A stretch of 64,000 nucleotides of DNA from Sepiola atlantica. Taxonomy: Eukaryota > Mollusca > Cephalopoda > Sepiida > Sepiolidae. Shown piece by piece: positions 39,061 to 52,090 of the stretch (positions are counted from its first letter, which is position 1; every line of letters begins with the position of its first letter). The DNA lies in contig CAUVYP010001208.1 of NCBI GenBank assembly GCA_963556195.1, positions 124,001-188,000 of the forward strand, given 5' to 3'. A program made the position numbers and the translations under genes. The notes beneath the pieces were generated by a model that was given only the letters and a program-made list of their open reading frames with translations, was not told where the DNA came from and made no database searches.

Positions 39061-39247
39061 TGAGCCCGTTTTAAAGTTGATATCGCTTTTGTTTATAACT
39101 TCCACATTTATTCGAATTGTGCAACGAAACTTTGCATACAGTCGCGGAGGCACATTTTACTACTGAAGTACCAAGTTTCAGAAGTGCAGCTCTTGTACTG
39201 CCGGAGATATGTCGATACAAACTGAATACGCAAAACATCAACAAAAT
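39061..39247. repeat. 187-bp D/H hybrid monomer, second copy
   Basis: It is like 35150-35336 but begins TTGAGCCCG and has GCATACAGTC. The TTAG to TGAG change removes the minus-strand stop that normally ends the frame in each monomer. Confidence 0.88.
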
Positions 39248-39992
39248 TTAGCGCGTTTTAAAGTTGATATCGCTTTTGTTTATAACTTCCACATTTATTC
39301 GAATTGTGCAACGAAACTTTGCACAGATTAGCGGAGTCACATGTTCTACTGAAGTACCAAGTTTCAGAAGTGCAGCTCTTGTACTGCCGGAGATATGTCG
39401 ATACAAACTGAATACGCAAAACATCAACAAAATTTAGCGCGTTTTAAAGTTGATATCGCTTTTGTTTATAACTTCCACATTTATTCGAATTGTGCAACGA
39501 AACTTTGCACAGATTAGCGGAGTCACATGTTCTACTGAAGTACCAAGTTTCAGAAATGCAGCTCTTGTACTGCCGGAGATATGTCGATACAAACTGAATA
39601 CGCAAAACATCAACAAAATTTAGCGCGTTTGAAAGTTGATATCGCTTTTGTTTATAACTTCCACATTTATTCGAATTGTGCAACGAAACTTTGCAGACAG
39701 TCGCGGATAGGCCTTTTCTCCTGAAGTACCAAGTTTCAGAAGTGCAGCTCTTGTACTGCCGGAGATATGTCGATACAAACTGAATACGCAAAACATCAAC
39801 AAAATTTAGCGCGTTTTAAAGTTGATATCGCTTTTGTTTATAACTTCCACATTTATTCGAATTGTGCAACGAAACTTTGCACAGATTAGCGGATTCACAT
39901 TTTACTACTGAAGTACCAAGTTTCAGAAGTGCAGCTCTTGTACTGCCGGAGATATGTCGATACAAACTGAATACGCAAAACATCAGCAAAAT

Positions 39993-40180
39993 TTAGCCCG
40001 TTTTAAAGTTGATATCGCTTTTGTTTATATAACTTCCACATTTATTCGAATTGTGCAACGAAACTTTGCAGACAGTCGCGGAGTCACATTTTCTACTGAA
40101 GTACCAAGTTTCAGAAGTGCAGCTCTTGTACTGCCGGAGATATGTCGATACAAACTGAATACGCAAAACATCAACAAAAT
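39993..40180. repeat. 188-bp length-variant monomer
   Basis: It has an extra TA (tttatataac) like 34589-34776, but in a D-like monomer with GACAGTCGCGGAGTCAC. The shared dinucleotide gain in two classes suggests gene conversion or slippage at the same TA step. Confidence 0.9.
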
Positions 40181-40366
40181 TTAGCGCGTTTTAAAGTTGA
40201 TATCGCTTTTGTTTATAACTTCCACATTTATTCGAATTGTGCAACGAAACTTTGCACAGATTAGCGGAGGCACATTTTCTACTGAAGTACCAAGTTTCAG
40301 AAGTGCAGCTCTTGTACTGCCGGAGATATGTCGATACAAACTGAATACGCAAAACATCAACAAAAT

Positions 40367-40552
40367 TTAGCGCGTTTTAAAGTTGATATCGCTTTTGTTT
40401 ATAACTTCCACATTTATTCGAATTGTGCAACGAAACTTTGCACACATTAGCGGAGTCACATGTTCTACTGAAGTACCAAGTTTCAGAAGTGCAGCTCTTG
40501 TACTGCCGGAGATATGTCGATACAAACTGAATACGCAAAACATCAACAAAAT
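40367..40552. repeat. Class I monomer, representative
   Basis: A class A monomer with CACACATTAG in place of CACAGATTAG. Copies start at 40367, 41484, 42228, 43717, 44833, 47625, 48741, 50975, 58793 and 60654 (the last with CATCAG). It is restricted to the right 24 kb of the window, so it arose or was homogenized locally. Confidence 0.85.
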
Positions 40553-42971
40553 TTAGCGCGTTTTAAAGTTGATATCGCTTTTGTTTATAACTTCCACATT
40601 TATTCGAATTGTGCAACGAAACTTTGCACAGATTAGCGGATTCACATTTTACTACTGAAGTACCAAGTTTCAGAAGTGCAGCTCTTGTACTGCCGGAGAT
40701 ATGTCGATACAAACTGAATACGCAAAACATCAACAAAATTTAGCCCGTTTTAAAGTTGATATCGCTTTTGTTTATAACTTCCACATTTATTCGAATTGTG
40801 CAACGAAACTTTGCAGACAGTCGCGGAGGCACATTTTCTACTGAAGTACCAAGTTTCAGAAGTGCAGCTCTTGTACTGCCGGAGATATGTCGATACAAAC
40901 TGAATACGCAAAACATCAACAAAATTTAGCCCGTTTTAAAGTTGATATCGCTTTTGTTTATAACTTCCACATTTATTCGAATTGTGCAACGAAACTTTGC
41001 AGACAGTCGCGGAGGCACATTTTCTACTGAAGTACCAAGTTTCAGAAGTGCAGCTCTTGTACTGCCGGAGATATGTCGATACAAACTGAATACGCAAAAC
41101 ATCAACAAAATTTAGCGCGTTTTAAAGTTGATATCGCTTTTGTTTATAACTTCCACATTTATTCGAATTGTGCAACGAAACTTTGCACAGATTAGCGGAG
41201 TCACATGTTCTACTGAAGTACCAAGTTTCAGAAGTGCAGCTCTTGTACTGCCGGAGATATGTCGATACAAACTGAATACGCAAAACATCGACAAAATTTA
41301 GCGCGTTTTAAAGTTGATATCGCTTTTGTTTATAACTTCCACATTTATTCGAATTGTGCAACGAAACTTTGCACAGATTAGCGGAGTAACATGTTCTACT
41401 GAAGTACCAAGTTTCAGAAGTGCAGCTCTTGTACTGCCGGAGATATGTCGATACAAACTGAATACGCAAAACATCAACAAAATTTAGCGCGTTTTAAAGT
41501 TGATATCGCTTTTGTTTATAACTTCCACATTTATTCGAATTGTGCAACGAAACTTTGCACACATTAGCGGAGTCACATGTTCTACTGAAGTACCAAGTTT
41601 CAGAAGTGCAGCTCTTGTACTGCCGGAGATATGTCGATACAAACTGAATACGCAAAACATCAACAAAATTTAGCGCGTTTTAAAGTTGATATCGCTTTTG
41701 TTTATAACTTCCACATTTATTCGAATTGTGCAACGAAACTTTGCACAGATTAGCGGAGTCACATGTTCTACTGAAGTACCAAGTTTCAGAAGTGCAGCTC
41801 TTGTACTGCCGGAGATATGTCGATACAAACTGAATACGCAAAACATCAACAAAATTTAGCGCGTTTTAAAGTTGATATCGCTTTTGTTTATAACTTCCAC
41901 ATTTATTCGAATTGTGCAACGAAACTTTGCACAGATTAGCGTATTCACATTTTCTACTGAAGTACCAAGTTTCAGAAGTGCAGCTCTTGTACTGCCGGAG
42001 ATATGTCGATACAAACTGAATACGCAAAACATCAACAAAATTTAGCCCGTTTTAAAGTTGATATCGCTTTTGTTTATAACTTCCACATTTATTCGAATTG
42101 TGCAACGAAACTTTGCACAGATTAGCGGAGGCACATTTTCTACTGAAGTACCAAGTTTCAGAAGTGCAGCTCTTGTACTGCCGGAGATATGTCGATACAA
42201 ACTGAATACGCAAAACATCAACAAAATTTAGCGCGTTTTAAAGTTGATATCGCTTTTGTTTATAACTTCCACATTTATTCGAATTGTGCAACGAAACTTT
42301 GCACACATTAGCGGAGTCACATGTTCTACTGAAGTACCAAGTTTCAGAAGTGCAGCTCTTGTACTGCCGGAGATATGTCGATACAAACTGAATACGCAAA
42401 ACATCAACAAAATTTAGCGCGTTTTAAAGTTGATATCGCTTTTGTTTATAACTTCCACATTTATTCGAATTGTGCAACGAAACTTTGCACAGATAAGCGG
42501 AGTCACATGTTCTACTGAAGTACCAAGTTTCAGAAGTGCAGCTCTTGTACTGCCGGAGATATGTCGATACAAACTGAATACGCAAAACATCAACAAAATT
42601 TAGCGCGTTTTAAAGTTGATATCGCTTTTGTTTATAACTTCCACATTTATTCGAATTGTGCAACGAAACTTTGCACAGATTAGCGTATTCACATTTTCTA
42701 CTGAAGTACCAAGTTTCAGAAGTGCAGCTCTTGTACTGCCGGAGATATGTCGATACAAACTGAATACGCAAAACATCAACAAAATTTAGCCCGTTTTAAA
42801 GTTGATATCGCTTTTGTTTATAACTTCCACATTTATTCGAATTGTGCAACGAAACTTTGCACAGATTAGCGGAGTCACATGTTCTGCTGAAGTACCAAGT
42901 TTCAGAAGTGCAGCTCTTGTACTGCCGGAGATATGTCGATACAAACTGAATACGCAAACTATCAACAAAAT
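40553..42971. repeat. Class I/J series preceding the 21-mer HOR
   Basis: The order is H-D-D-A-A-I-A-J-D'-I-A-J-A'. The D-A(catcgac)-A(ggagtaac)-I portion at 40926-41669 recurs at 44275-45018 and at 48183 onward. The last monomer (42786) ends in aaactatc but is followed by H rather than F, so it is a recombinant junction. Confidence 0.8.
41856..42041. repeat. Class J monomer, representative
   Basis: It has the H-like GCGTATTCAC joined to the 186-bp ending cattttctactg, so it looks like an H/E recombinant or an H monomer that lost its extra base. Copies start at 41856, 42600, 44089 and 47997, always one monomer downstream of an A copy in the I-A-J series. Confidence 0.8.
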
Positions 42972-45900
42972 TTAGCCCGTTTTAAAGTTGATATCGCTTT
43001 TGTTTATAACTTCCACATTTATTCGAATTGTGCAACGAAACTTTGCACAGATTAGCGGATTCACATTTTACTACTGAAGTACCAAGTTTCAGAAGTGCAG
43101 CTCTTGTACTGCCGGAGATATGTCGATACAAACTGAATACGCAAAACATCAACAAAATTTAGCCCGTTTTAAAGTTGATATCGCTTTTGTTTATAACTTC
43201 CACATTTATTCGAATTGTGCAACGAAACTTTGCAGACAGTCGCGGAGGCACATTTTCTACTGAAGTACCAAGTTTCAGAAGTGCAGCTCTTGTACTGCCG
43301 GAGATATGTCGATACAAACTGAATACGCAAAACATCAACAAAATTTAGCGCGTTTTAAAGTTGATATCGCTTTTGTTTATAACTTCCACATTTATTCGAA
43401 TTGTGCAACGAAACTTTGCACAGATTAGCGGAGTCACATGTTCTACTGAAGTACCAAGTTTCAGAAGTGCAGCTCTTGTACTGCCGGAGATATGTCGATA
43501 CAAACTGAATACGCAAAACATCAACAAAATTTAGCGCGTTTTAAAGTTGATATCGCTTTTGTTTATAACTTCCACATTTATTCGAATTGTGCAACGAAAC
43601 TTTGCACAGATTAGCGGAGTCACATTTTCTACTGAAGTACCAAGTTTCAGAAGTGCAGCTCTTGTACTGCCGGAGATATGTCGATACAAACTGAATACGC
43701 AAAACATCAACAAAATTTAGCGCGTTTTAAAGTTGATATCGCTTTTGTTTATAACTTCCACATTTATTCGAATTGTGCAACGAAACTTTGCACACATTAG
43801 CGGAGTCACATGTTCTACTGAAGTACCAAGTTTCAGAAGTGCAGCTCTTGTACTGCCGGAGATATGTCGATACAAACTGAATACGCAAAACATCAACAAA
43901 ATTTAGCGCGTTTTAAAGTTGATATCGCTTTTGTTTATAACTTCCACATTTATTCGAATTGTGCAACGAAACTTTGCACAGATAAGCGGAGTCACATGTT
44001 CTACTGAAGTACCAAGTTTCAGAAGTGCAGCTCTTGTACTGCCGGAGATATGTCGATACAAACTGAATACGCAAAACATCAACAAAATTTAGCGCGTTTT
44101 AAAGTTGATATCGCTTTTGTTTATAACTTCCACATTTATTCGAATTGTGCAACGAAACTTTGCACAGATTAGCGTATTCACATTTTCTACTGAAGTACCA
44201 AGTTTCAGAAGTGCAGCTCTTGTACTGCCGGAGATATGTCGATACAAACTGAATACGCAAAACATCAACAAAATTTAGCCCGTTTTAAAGTTGATATCGC
44301 TTTTGTTTATAACTTCCACATTTATTCGAATTGTGCAACGAAACTTTGCAGACAGTCGCGGAGGCACATTTTCTACTGAAGTACCAAGTTTCAGAAGTGC
44401 AGCTCTTGTACTGCCGGAGATATGTCGATACAAACTGAATACGCAAAACATCAACAAAATTTAGCGCGTTTTAAAGTTGATATCGCTTTTGTTTATAACT
44501 TCCACATTTATTCGAATTGTGCAACGAAACTTTGCACAGATTAGCGGAGTCACATGTTCTACTGAAGTACCAAGTTTCAGAAGTGCAGCTCTTGTACTGC
44601 CGGAGATATGTCGATACAAACTGAATACGCAAAACATCGACAAAATTTAGCGCGTTTTAAAGTTGATATCGCTTTTGTTTATAACTTCCACATTTATTCG
44701 AATTGTGCAACGAAACTTTGCACAGATTAGCGGAGTAACATGTTCTACTGAAGTACCAAGTTTCAGAAGTGCAGCTCTTGTACTGCCGGAGATATGTCGA
44801 TACAAACTGAATACGCAAAACATCAACAAAATTTAGCGCGTTTTAAAGTTGATATCGCTTTTGTTTATAACTTCCACATTTATTCGAATTGTGCAACGAA
44901 ACTTTGCACACATTAGCGGAGTCACATGTTCTACTGAAGTACCAAGTTTCAGAAGTGCAGCTCTTGTACTGCCGGAGATATGTCGATACAAACTGAATAC
45001 GCAAAACATCAACAAAATTTAGCGCGTTTTAAAGTTGATATCGCTTTTGTTTATAACTTCCACATTTATTCGAATTGTGCAACGAAACTTTGCACAGATT
45101 AGCGGAGTCACATGTTCTACTGAAGTACCAAGTTTCAGAAGTGCAGCTCTTGTACTGCCGGAGATATGTCGATACAAACTGAATACGCAAAACATCAACA
45201 AAATTTAGCGCGTTTTAAAGTTGATATCGCTTTTGTTTATAACTTCCACATTTATTCGAATTGTGCAACGAAACTTTGCACAGATTAGCGGAGTCACATG
45301 TTCTACTGAAGTACCAAGTTTCAGAAGTGCAGCTCTTGTACTGCCGGAGATATGTCGATACAAACTGAATACGCAAACTATCAACAAAATTTAGTGCGAT
45401 TTAAAGTTGATATCGCTTTTGTTTATAACTTCACCATTCTTTAGAATTGTGCAACGAAACTTTGCAGAGATAAGCGGAGTCACATGCTCTACTGAAGTAC
45501 CAAGTTTCAGAAGTGCAGCTCTTGTACTGCCGGATATATGTCGATACAAACTGAATACGCAAAACATCAACAAAATTTAGCGCGTTTTAAAGTTGATATC
45601 GCTTTTGTTTATAACTTCCACATTTATTCGAATTGTGCAACGAAACTTTGCACAGATTAGCGGATTCACATTTTACTACTGAAGTACCAAGTTTCAGAAG
45701 TGCAGCTCTTGTACTGCCGGAGATATGTCGATACAAACTGAATACGCAAAACATCAACAAAATTTAGCCCGTTTTAAAGTTGATATCGCTTTTGTTTATA
45801 ACTTCCACATTTATTCGAATTGTGCAACGAAACTTTGCAGACAGTCGCGGAGGCACATTTTCTACTGAAGTACCAAGTTTCAGAAGTGCAGCTCTTGTAC

Positions 45901-46879
45901 TGCCGGAGATATGTCGATACAAACTGAATACGCAAAACATCAACAAAATTTAGCGCGTTTTAAAGTTGATATCGCTTTTGTTTATAACTTCCACATTTAT
46001 TCGAATTGTGCAACGAAACTTTGCACAGATTAGCGGAGTCACATGTTCTACTGAAGTACCAAGTTTCAGAAGTGCAGCTCTTGTACTGCCGGAGATATGT
46101 CGATACAAACTGAATACGCAAAACATCAACAAAATTTAGCGCGTTTTAAAGTTGATATCGCTTTTGTTTATAACTTCCACATTTATTCGAATTGTGCAAC
46201 GAAACTTTGCACAGATTAGCGGAGTCACATGTTCTACTGAAGTACCAAGTTTCAGAAGTGCAGCTCTTGTACTGCCGGAGATATGTCGATACAAACTGAA
46301 TACGCAAAACATCAACAAAATTTAGCGCGTTTTAAAGTTGATATCGCTTTTGTTTATAACTTCCACATTTATTCGAATTGTGCAACGAAACTTTGCACAG
46401 ATTAGCGGAGTCACATGTTCTACTGAAGTACCAAGTTTCAGAAGTGCAGCTCTTGTACTGCCGGAGATATGTCGATACAAACTGAATACGCAAAACATCA
46501 ACAAAATTTAGCGCGTTTTAAAGTTGATATCGCTTTTGTTTATAACTTCCACATTTATTCGAATTGTGCAACGAAACTTTGCACAGATTAGCGGAGTCAC
46601 ATGTTCTACTGAAGTACCAAGTTTCAGAAGTGCAGCTCTTGTACTGCCGGAGATATGTCGATACAAACTGAATACGCAAAACATCAACAAAATTTAGCGC
46701 GTTTTAAAGTTGATATCGCTTTTGTTTATAACTTCCACATTTATTCGAATTGTGCAACGAAACTTTGCAGACAGTCGCGGATAGGCCTTTTCTCCTAAAG
46801 TACCAAGTTTCAGAAGTGCAGCTCTTGTACTGCCGGAGATATGTCGATACAAACTGAATACGCAAAACATCAACAAAAT
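42972..46879. repeat. 21-mer HOR unit, 3908 bp
   Basis: The order is H-D-A-E-I-A-J-D-A-A-I-A-A'-F-H-D-A-A-A-A-B. It is 21 x 186 plus 2 bases because of two H monomers. The next unit, starting at 46880, repeats the order with a two-monomer deletion. Shared rare states are gataagcgg in the A before J, and ggagtaac in the A before the second I. Confidence 0.9.
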
Positions 46880-49800
46880 TTAGCGCGTTTTAAAGTTGAT
46901 ATCGCTTTTGTTTATAACTTCCACATTTATTCGAATTGTGCAACGAAACTTTGCACAGATTAGCGGATTCACATTTTACTACTGAAGTACCAAGTTTCAG
47001 AAGTGCAGCTCTTGTACTGCCGGAGATATGTCGATACAAACTGAATACGCAAAACATCAACAAAATTTAGCCCGTTTTAAAGTTGATATCGCTTTTGTTT
47101 ATAACTTCCACATTTATTCGAATTGTGCAACGAAACTTTGCAGACAGTCGCGGAGGCACATTTTCTACTGAAGTACCAAGTTTCAGAAGTGCAGCTCTTG
47201 TACTGCCGGAGATATGTCGATACAAACTGAATACGCAAAACATCAACAAAATTTAGCGCGTTTTAAAGTTGATATCGCTTTTGTTTATAACTTCCACATT
47301 TATTCGAATTGTGCAACGAAACTTTGCACAGATTAGCGGAGTCACATGTTCTACTGAAGTACCAAGTTTCAGAAGTGCAGCTCTTGTACTGCCGGAGATA
47401 TGTCGATACAAACTGAATACGCAAAACATCAACAAAATTTAGCGCGTTTTAAAGTTGATATCGCTTTTGTTTATAACTTCCACATTTATTCGAATTGTGC
47501 AACGAAACTTTGCACAGATTAGCGGAGGCACATTTTCTACTGAAGTACCAAGTTTCAGAAGTGCAGCTCTTGTACTGCCGGAGATATGTCGATACAAACT
47601 GAATACGCAAAACATCAACAAAATTTAGCGCGTTTTAAAGTTGATATCGCTTTTGTTTATAACTTCCACATTTATTCGAATTGTGCAACGAAACTTTGCA
47701 CACATTAGCGGAGTCACATGTTCTACTGAAGTACCAAGTTTCAGAAGTGCAGCTCTTGTACTGCCGGAGATATGTCGATACAAACTGAATACGCAAAACA
47801 TCAACAAAATTTAGCGCGTTTTAAAGTTGATATCGCTTTTGTTTATAACTTCCACATTTATTCGAATTGTGCAACGAAACTTTGCACAGATAAGCGGAGT
47901 CACATGTTCTACTGAAGTACCAAGTTTCAGAAGTGCAGCTCTTGTACTGCCGGAGATATGTCGATACAAACTGAATACGCAAAACATCAACAAAATTTAG
48001 CGCGTTTTAAAGTTGATATCGCTTTTGTTTATAACTTCCACATTTATTCGAATTGTGCAACGAAACTTTGCACAGATTAGCGTATTCACATTTTCTACTG
48101 AAGTACCAAGTTTCAGAAGTGCAGCTCTTGTACTGCCGGAGATATGTCGATACAAACTGAATACGCAAAACATCAACAAAATTTAGCCCGTTTTAAAGTT
48201 GATATCGCTTTTGTTTATAACTTCCACATTTATTCGAATTGTGCAACGAAACTTTGCAGACAGTCGCGGAGGCACATTTTCTACTGAAGTACCAAGTTTC
48301 AGAAGTGCAGCTCTTGTACTGCCGGAGATATGTCGATACAAACTGAATACGCAAAACATCAACAAAATTTAGCGCGTTTTAAAGTTGATATCGCTTTTGT
48401 TTATAACTTCCACATTTATTCGAATTGTGCAACGAAACTTTGCACAGATTAGCGGAGTCACATGTTCTACTGAAGTACCAAGTTTCAGAAGTGCAGCTCT
48501 TGTACTGCCGGAGATATGTCGATACAAACTGAATACGCAAAACATCGACAAAATTTAGCGCGTTTTAAAGTTGATATCGCTTTTGTTTATAACTTCCACA
48601 TTTATTCGAATTGTGCAACGAAACTTTGCACAGATTAGCGGAGTAACATGTTCTACTGAAGTACCAAGTTTCAGAAGTGCAGCTCTTGTACTGCCGGAGA
48701 TATGTCGATACAAACTGAATACGCAAAACATCAACAAAATTTAGCGCGTTTTAAAGTTGATATCGCTTTTGTTTATAACTTCCACATTTATTCGAATTGT
48801 GCAACGAAACTTTGCACACATTAGCGGAGTCACATGTTCTACTGAAGTACCAAGTTTCAGAAGTGCAGCTCTTGTACTGCCGGAGATATGTCGATACAAA
48901 CTGAATACGCAAACTATCAACAAAATTTAGTGCGATTTAAAGTTGATATCGCTTTTGTTTATAACTTCACCATTCTTTAGAATTGTGCAACGAAACTTTG
49001 CAGAGATAAGCGGAGTCACATGCTCTACTGAAGTACCAAGTTTCAGAAGTGCAGCTCTTGTACTGCCGGATATATGTCGATACAAACTGAATACGCAAAA
49101 CATCAACAAAATTTAGCGCGTTTTAAAGTTGATATCGCTTTTGTTTATAACTTCCACATTTATTCGAATTGTGCAACGAAACTTTGCACAGATTAGCGGA
49201 TTCACATTTTACTACTGAAGTACCAAGTTTCAGAAGTGCAGCTCTTGTACTGCCGGAGATATGTCGATACAAACTGAATACGCAAAACATCAACAAAATT
49301 TAGCCCGTTTTAAAGTTGATATCGCTTTTGTTTATAACTTCCACATTTATTCGAATTGTGCAACGAAACTTTGCAGACAGTCGCGGAGGCACATTTTCTA
49401 CTGAAGTACTAAGTTTCAGAAGTGCAGCTCTTGTACTGCCGGAGATATGTCGATACAAACTGAATACGCAAAACATCAACAAAATTTAGCGCGTTTTAAA
49501 GTTGATATCGCTTTTGTTTATAACTTCCACATTTATTCGAATTGTGCAACGAAACTTTGCACAGATTAGCGGAGTCACATGTTCTACTGAAGTACCAAGT
49601 TTCAGAAGTGCAGCTCTTGTACTGCCGGAGATATGTCGATACAAACTGAATACGCAAAACATCAACAAAATTTAGCGCGTTTTAAAGTTGATATCGCTTT
49701 TGTTTATAACTTCCACATTTATTCGAATTGTGCAACGAAACTTTGCACAGATTAGCGGAGTCACATGTTCTACTGAAGTACCAAGTTTCAGAAGTGCAGC

Positions 49801-50415
49801 TCTTGTACTGCCGGAGATATGTCGATACAAACTGAATACGCAAAACATCAACAAAATTTAGCGCGTTTTAAAGTTGATATCGCTTTTGTTTATAACTTCC
49901 ACATTTATTCGAATTGTGCAACGAAACTTTGCACAGATTAGCGGAGTCACATGTTCTACTGAAGTACCAAGTTTCAGAAGTGCAGCTCTTGTACTGCCGG
50001 AGATATGTCGATACAAACTGAATACGCAAAACATCAACAAAATTTAGCGCGTTTTAAAGTTGATATCGCTTTTGTTTATAACTTCCACATTTATTCGAAT
50101 TGTGCAACGAAACTTTGCACAGATTAGCGGAGTCACATGTTCTACTGAAGTACCAAGTTTCAGAAGTGCAGCTCTTGTACTGCCGGAGATATGTCGATAC
50201 AAACTGAATACGCAAAACATCAACAAAATTTAGCGCGTTTTAAAGTTGATATCGCTTTTGTTTATAACTTCCACATTTATTCGAATTGTGCAACGAAACT
50301 TTGCAGACAGTCGCGGATAGGCCTTTTCTCCTGAAGTACCAAGTTTCAGAAGTGCAGCTCTTGTACTGCCGGAGATATGTCGATACAAACTGAATACGCA
50401 AAACATCAACAAAAT
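46880..50415. repeat. 19-mer HOR unit, 3536 bp (deleted copy of the 21-mer)
   Basis: It has the same order as 42972-46879, except that I-A-A' is replaced by a single hybrid monomer at 48741. That monomer has the I window (CACACATTAG) and the A' ending (aaactatc). A third partial unit begins at 50416 (H-hybrid-E-I-A) and breaks off after 51346. Confidence 0.9.
48741..48926. repeat. I/A' hybrid monomer at a two-monomer deletion
   Basis: It has the left part of the I monomer (compare 44833) and the right end of the A' monomer (compare 45205) in one unit. It sits exactly where the 19-mer HOR lacks two monomers relative to the 21-mer. Confidence 0.85.
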
Positions 50416-52090
50416 TTAGCGCGTTTTAAAGTTGATATCGCTTTTGTTTATAACTTCCACATTTATTCGAATTGTGCAACGAAACTTTGCACAGATTAGC
50501 GGATTCACATTTTACTACTGAAGTACCAAGTTTCAGAAGTGCAGCTCTTGTACTGCCGGAGATATGTCGATACAAACTGAATACGCAAAACATCAACAAA
50601 ATTTAGCCCGTTTTAAAGTTGATATCGCTTTTGTTTATAACTTCCACATTTATTCGAATTGTGCAACGAAACTTTGCACAGATTAGCGGAGTCACATGTT
50701 CTACTGAAGTACCAAGTTTCAGAAGTGCAGCTCTTGTACTGCCGGAGATATGTCGATACAAACTGAATACGCAAAACATCAACAAAATTTAGCGCGTTTT
50801 AAAGTTGATATCGCTTTTGTTTATAACTTCCACATTTATTCGAATTGTGCAACGAAACTTTGCACAGATTAGCGGAGGCACATTTTCTACTGAAGTACCA
50901 AGTTTCAGAAGTGCAGCTCTTGTACTGCCGGAGATATGTCGATACAAACTGAATACGCAAAACATCAACAAAATTTAGCGCGTTTTAAAGTTGATATCGC
51001 TTTTGTTTATAACTTCCACATTTATTCGAATTGTGCAACGAAACTTTGCACACATTAGCGGAGTCACATGTTCTACTGAAGTACCAAGTTTCAGAAGTGC
51101 AGCTCTTGTACTGCCGGAGATATGTCGATACAAACTGAATACGCAAAACATCAACAAAATTTAGCGCGTTTTAAAGTTGATATCGCTTTTGTTTATAACT
51201 TCCACATTTATTCGAATTGTGCAACGAAACTTTGCACAGATAAGCGGAGTCACATGTTCTACTGAAGTACCAAGTTTCAGAAGTGCAGCTCTTGTACTGC
51301 CGGAGATATGTCGATACAAACTGAATACGAAAAACATCAACAAAATTTAGCGCGTTTTAAAGTTGATATCGCTTTTGTTTATAACTTCCACATTTATTCG
51401 AATTGTGCAACGAAACTTTGCAGACAGTCGCGGATAGGCCTTTTCTCCTGAAGTACCAAGTTTCAGAAGTGCAGCTCTTGTACTGCCGGATATATGTCGA
51501 TACAAACTGAATACGCAAAACATCAACAAAATTTAGCGCGTTTTAAAGTTGATATCGCTTTTGTTTATAACTTCCACATTTATTCGAATTGTGCAACGAA
51601 ACTTTGCACAGATTAGCGGAGTCACATGTTCTACTGAAGTACCAAGTTTCAGAAGTGCAGCTCTTGTACTGCCGGAGATATGTCGATACAAACTGAATAC
51701 GCAAAACATCAACAAAATTTAGCGCGTTTTAAAGTTGATATCGCTTTTGTTTATAACTTCCACATTTATTCGAATTGTGCAACGAAACTTTGCACAGATT
51801 AGCGGAGTAACATGTTCTACTGAAGTACCAAGTTTCAGAAGTGCAGCTCTTGTACTGCCGGAGATATGTCGATACAAACTGAATACGCAAAACATCAACA
51901 AAATTTAGCCCGTTTTAAAGTTGATATCGCTTTTGTTTATAACTTCCACATTTATTCGAATTGTGCAACGAAACTTTGCAGACAGTCGCGGATAGGCCTT
52001 TTCTCCTGAAGTACCAAGTTTCAGAAGTGCAGCTCTTGTACTGCCGGATATATGTCGATACAAACTGAATACGCAAAACATCAACAAAAT
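50416..52090. repeat. Partial 21-mer unit and B-A-A-B segment
   Basis: H, a D/A hybrid, E, I and A repeat the start of the preceding HOR with the D window lost; then B-A-A-B follows. The A copy at 51161 ends in gaatacgaaaaac, a marker shared only with 53022. Confidence 0.8.
50603..50788. repeat. D/A hybrid monomer
   Basis: It starts TTAGCCCG like D but has the full class A window. It occupies the D position after H. Similar hybrids are at 35524 and 53581, so the D window has been replaced by A more than once, or one replacement spread. Confidence 0.85.

Larger units (their letters stand above)
30492..40552. repeat. H-D-A(n)-B cassette domain
   Basis: H monomers start cassettes that usually continue D, then some A or E copies, then B. 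Spacings between successive H starts are 1117, 931, 373, 1117, 933, 374, 1303, 1303, 931, 932 and 747 bp, that is 2 to 7 monomers plus the known extra bases. Local markers link cassettes: gtcaata in B at 34777 and 36268, TGTGAAACG in H at 32913, 35337 and 36640, and AACAAAACTT in A at 35710 and 37385. Confidence 0.88.
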
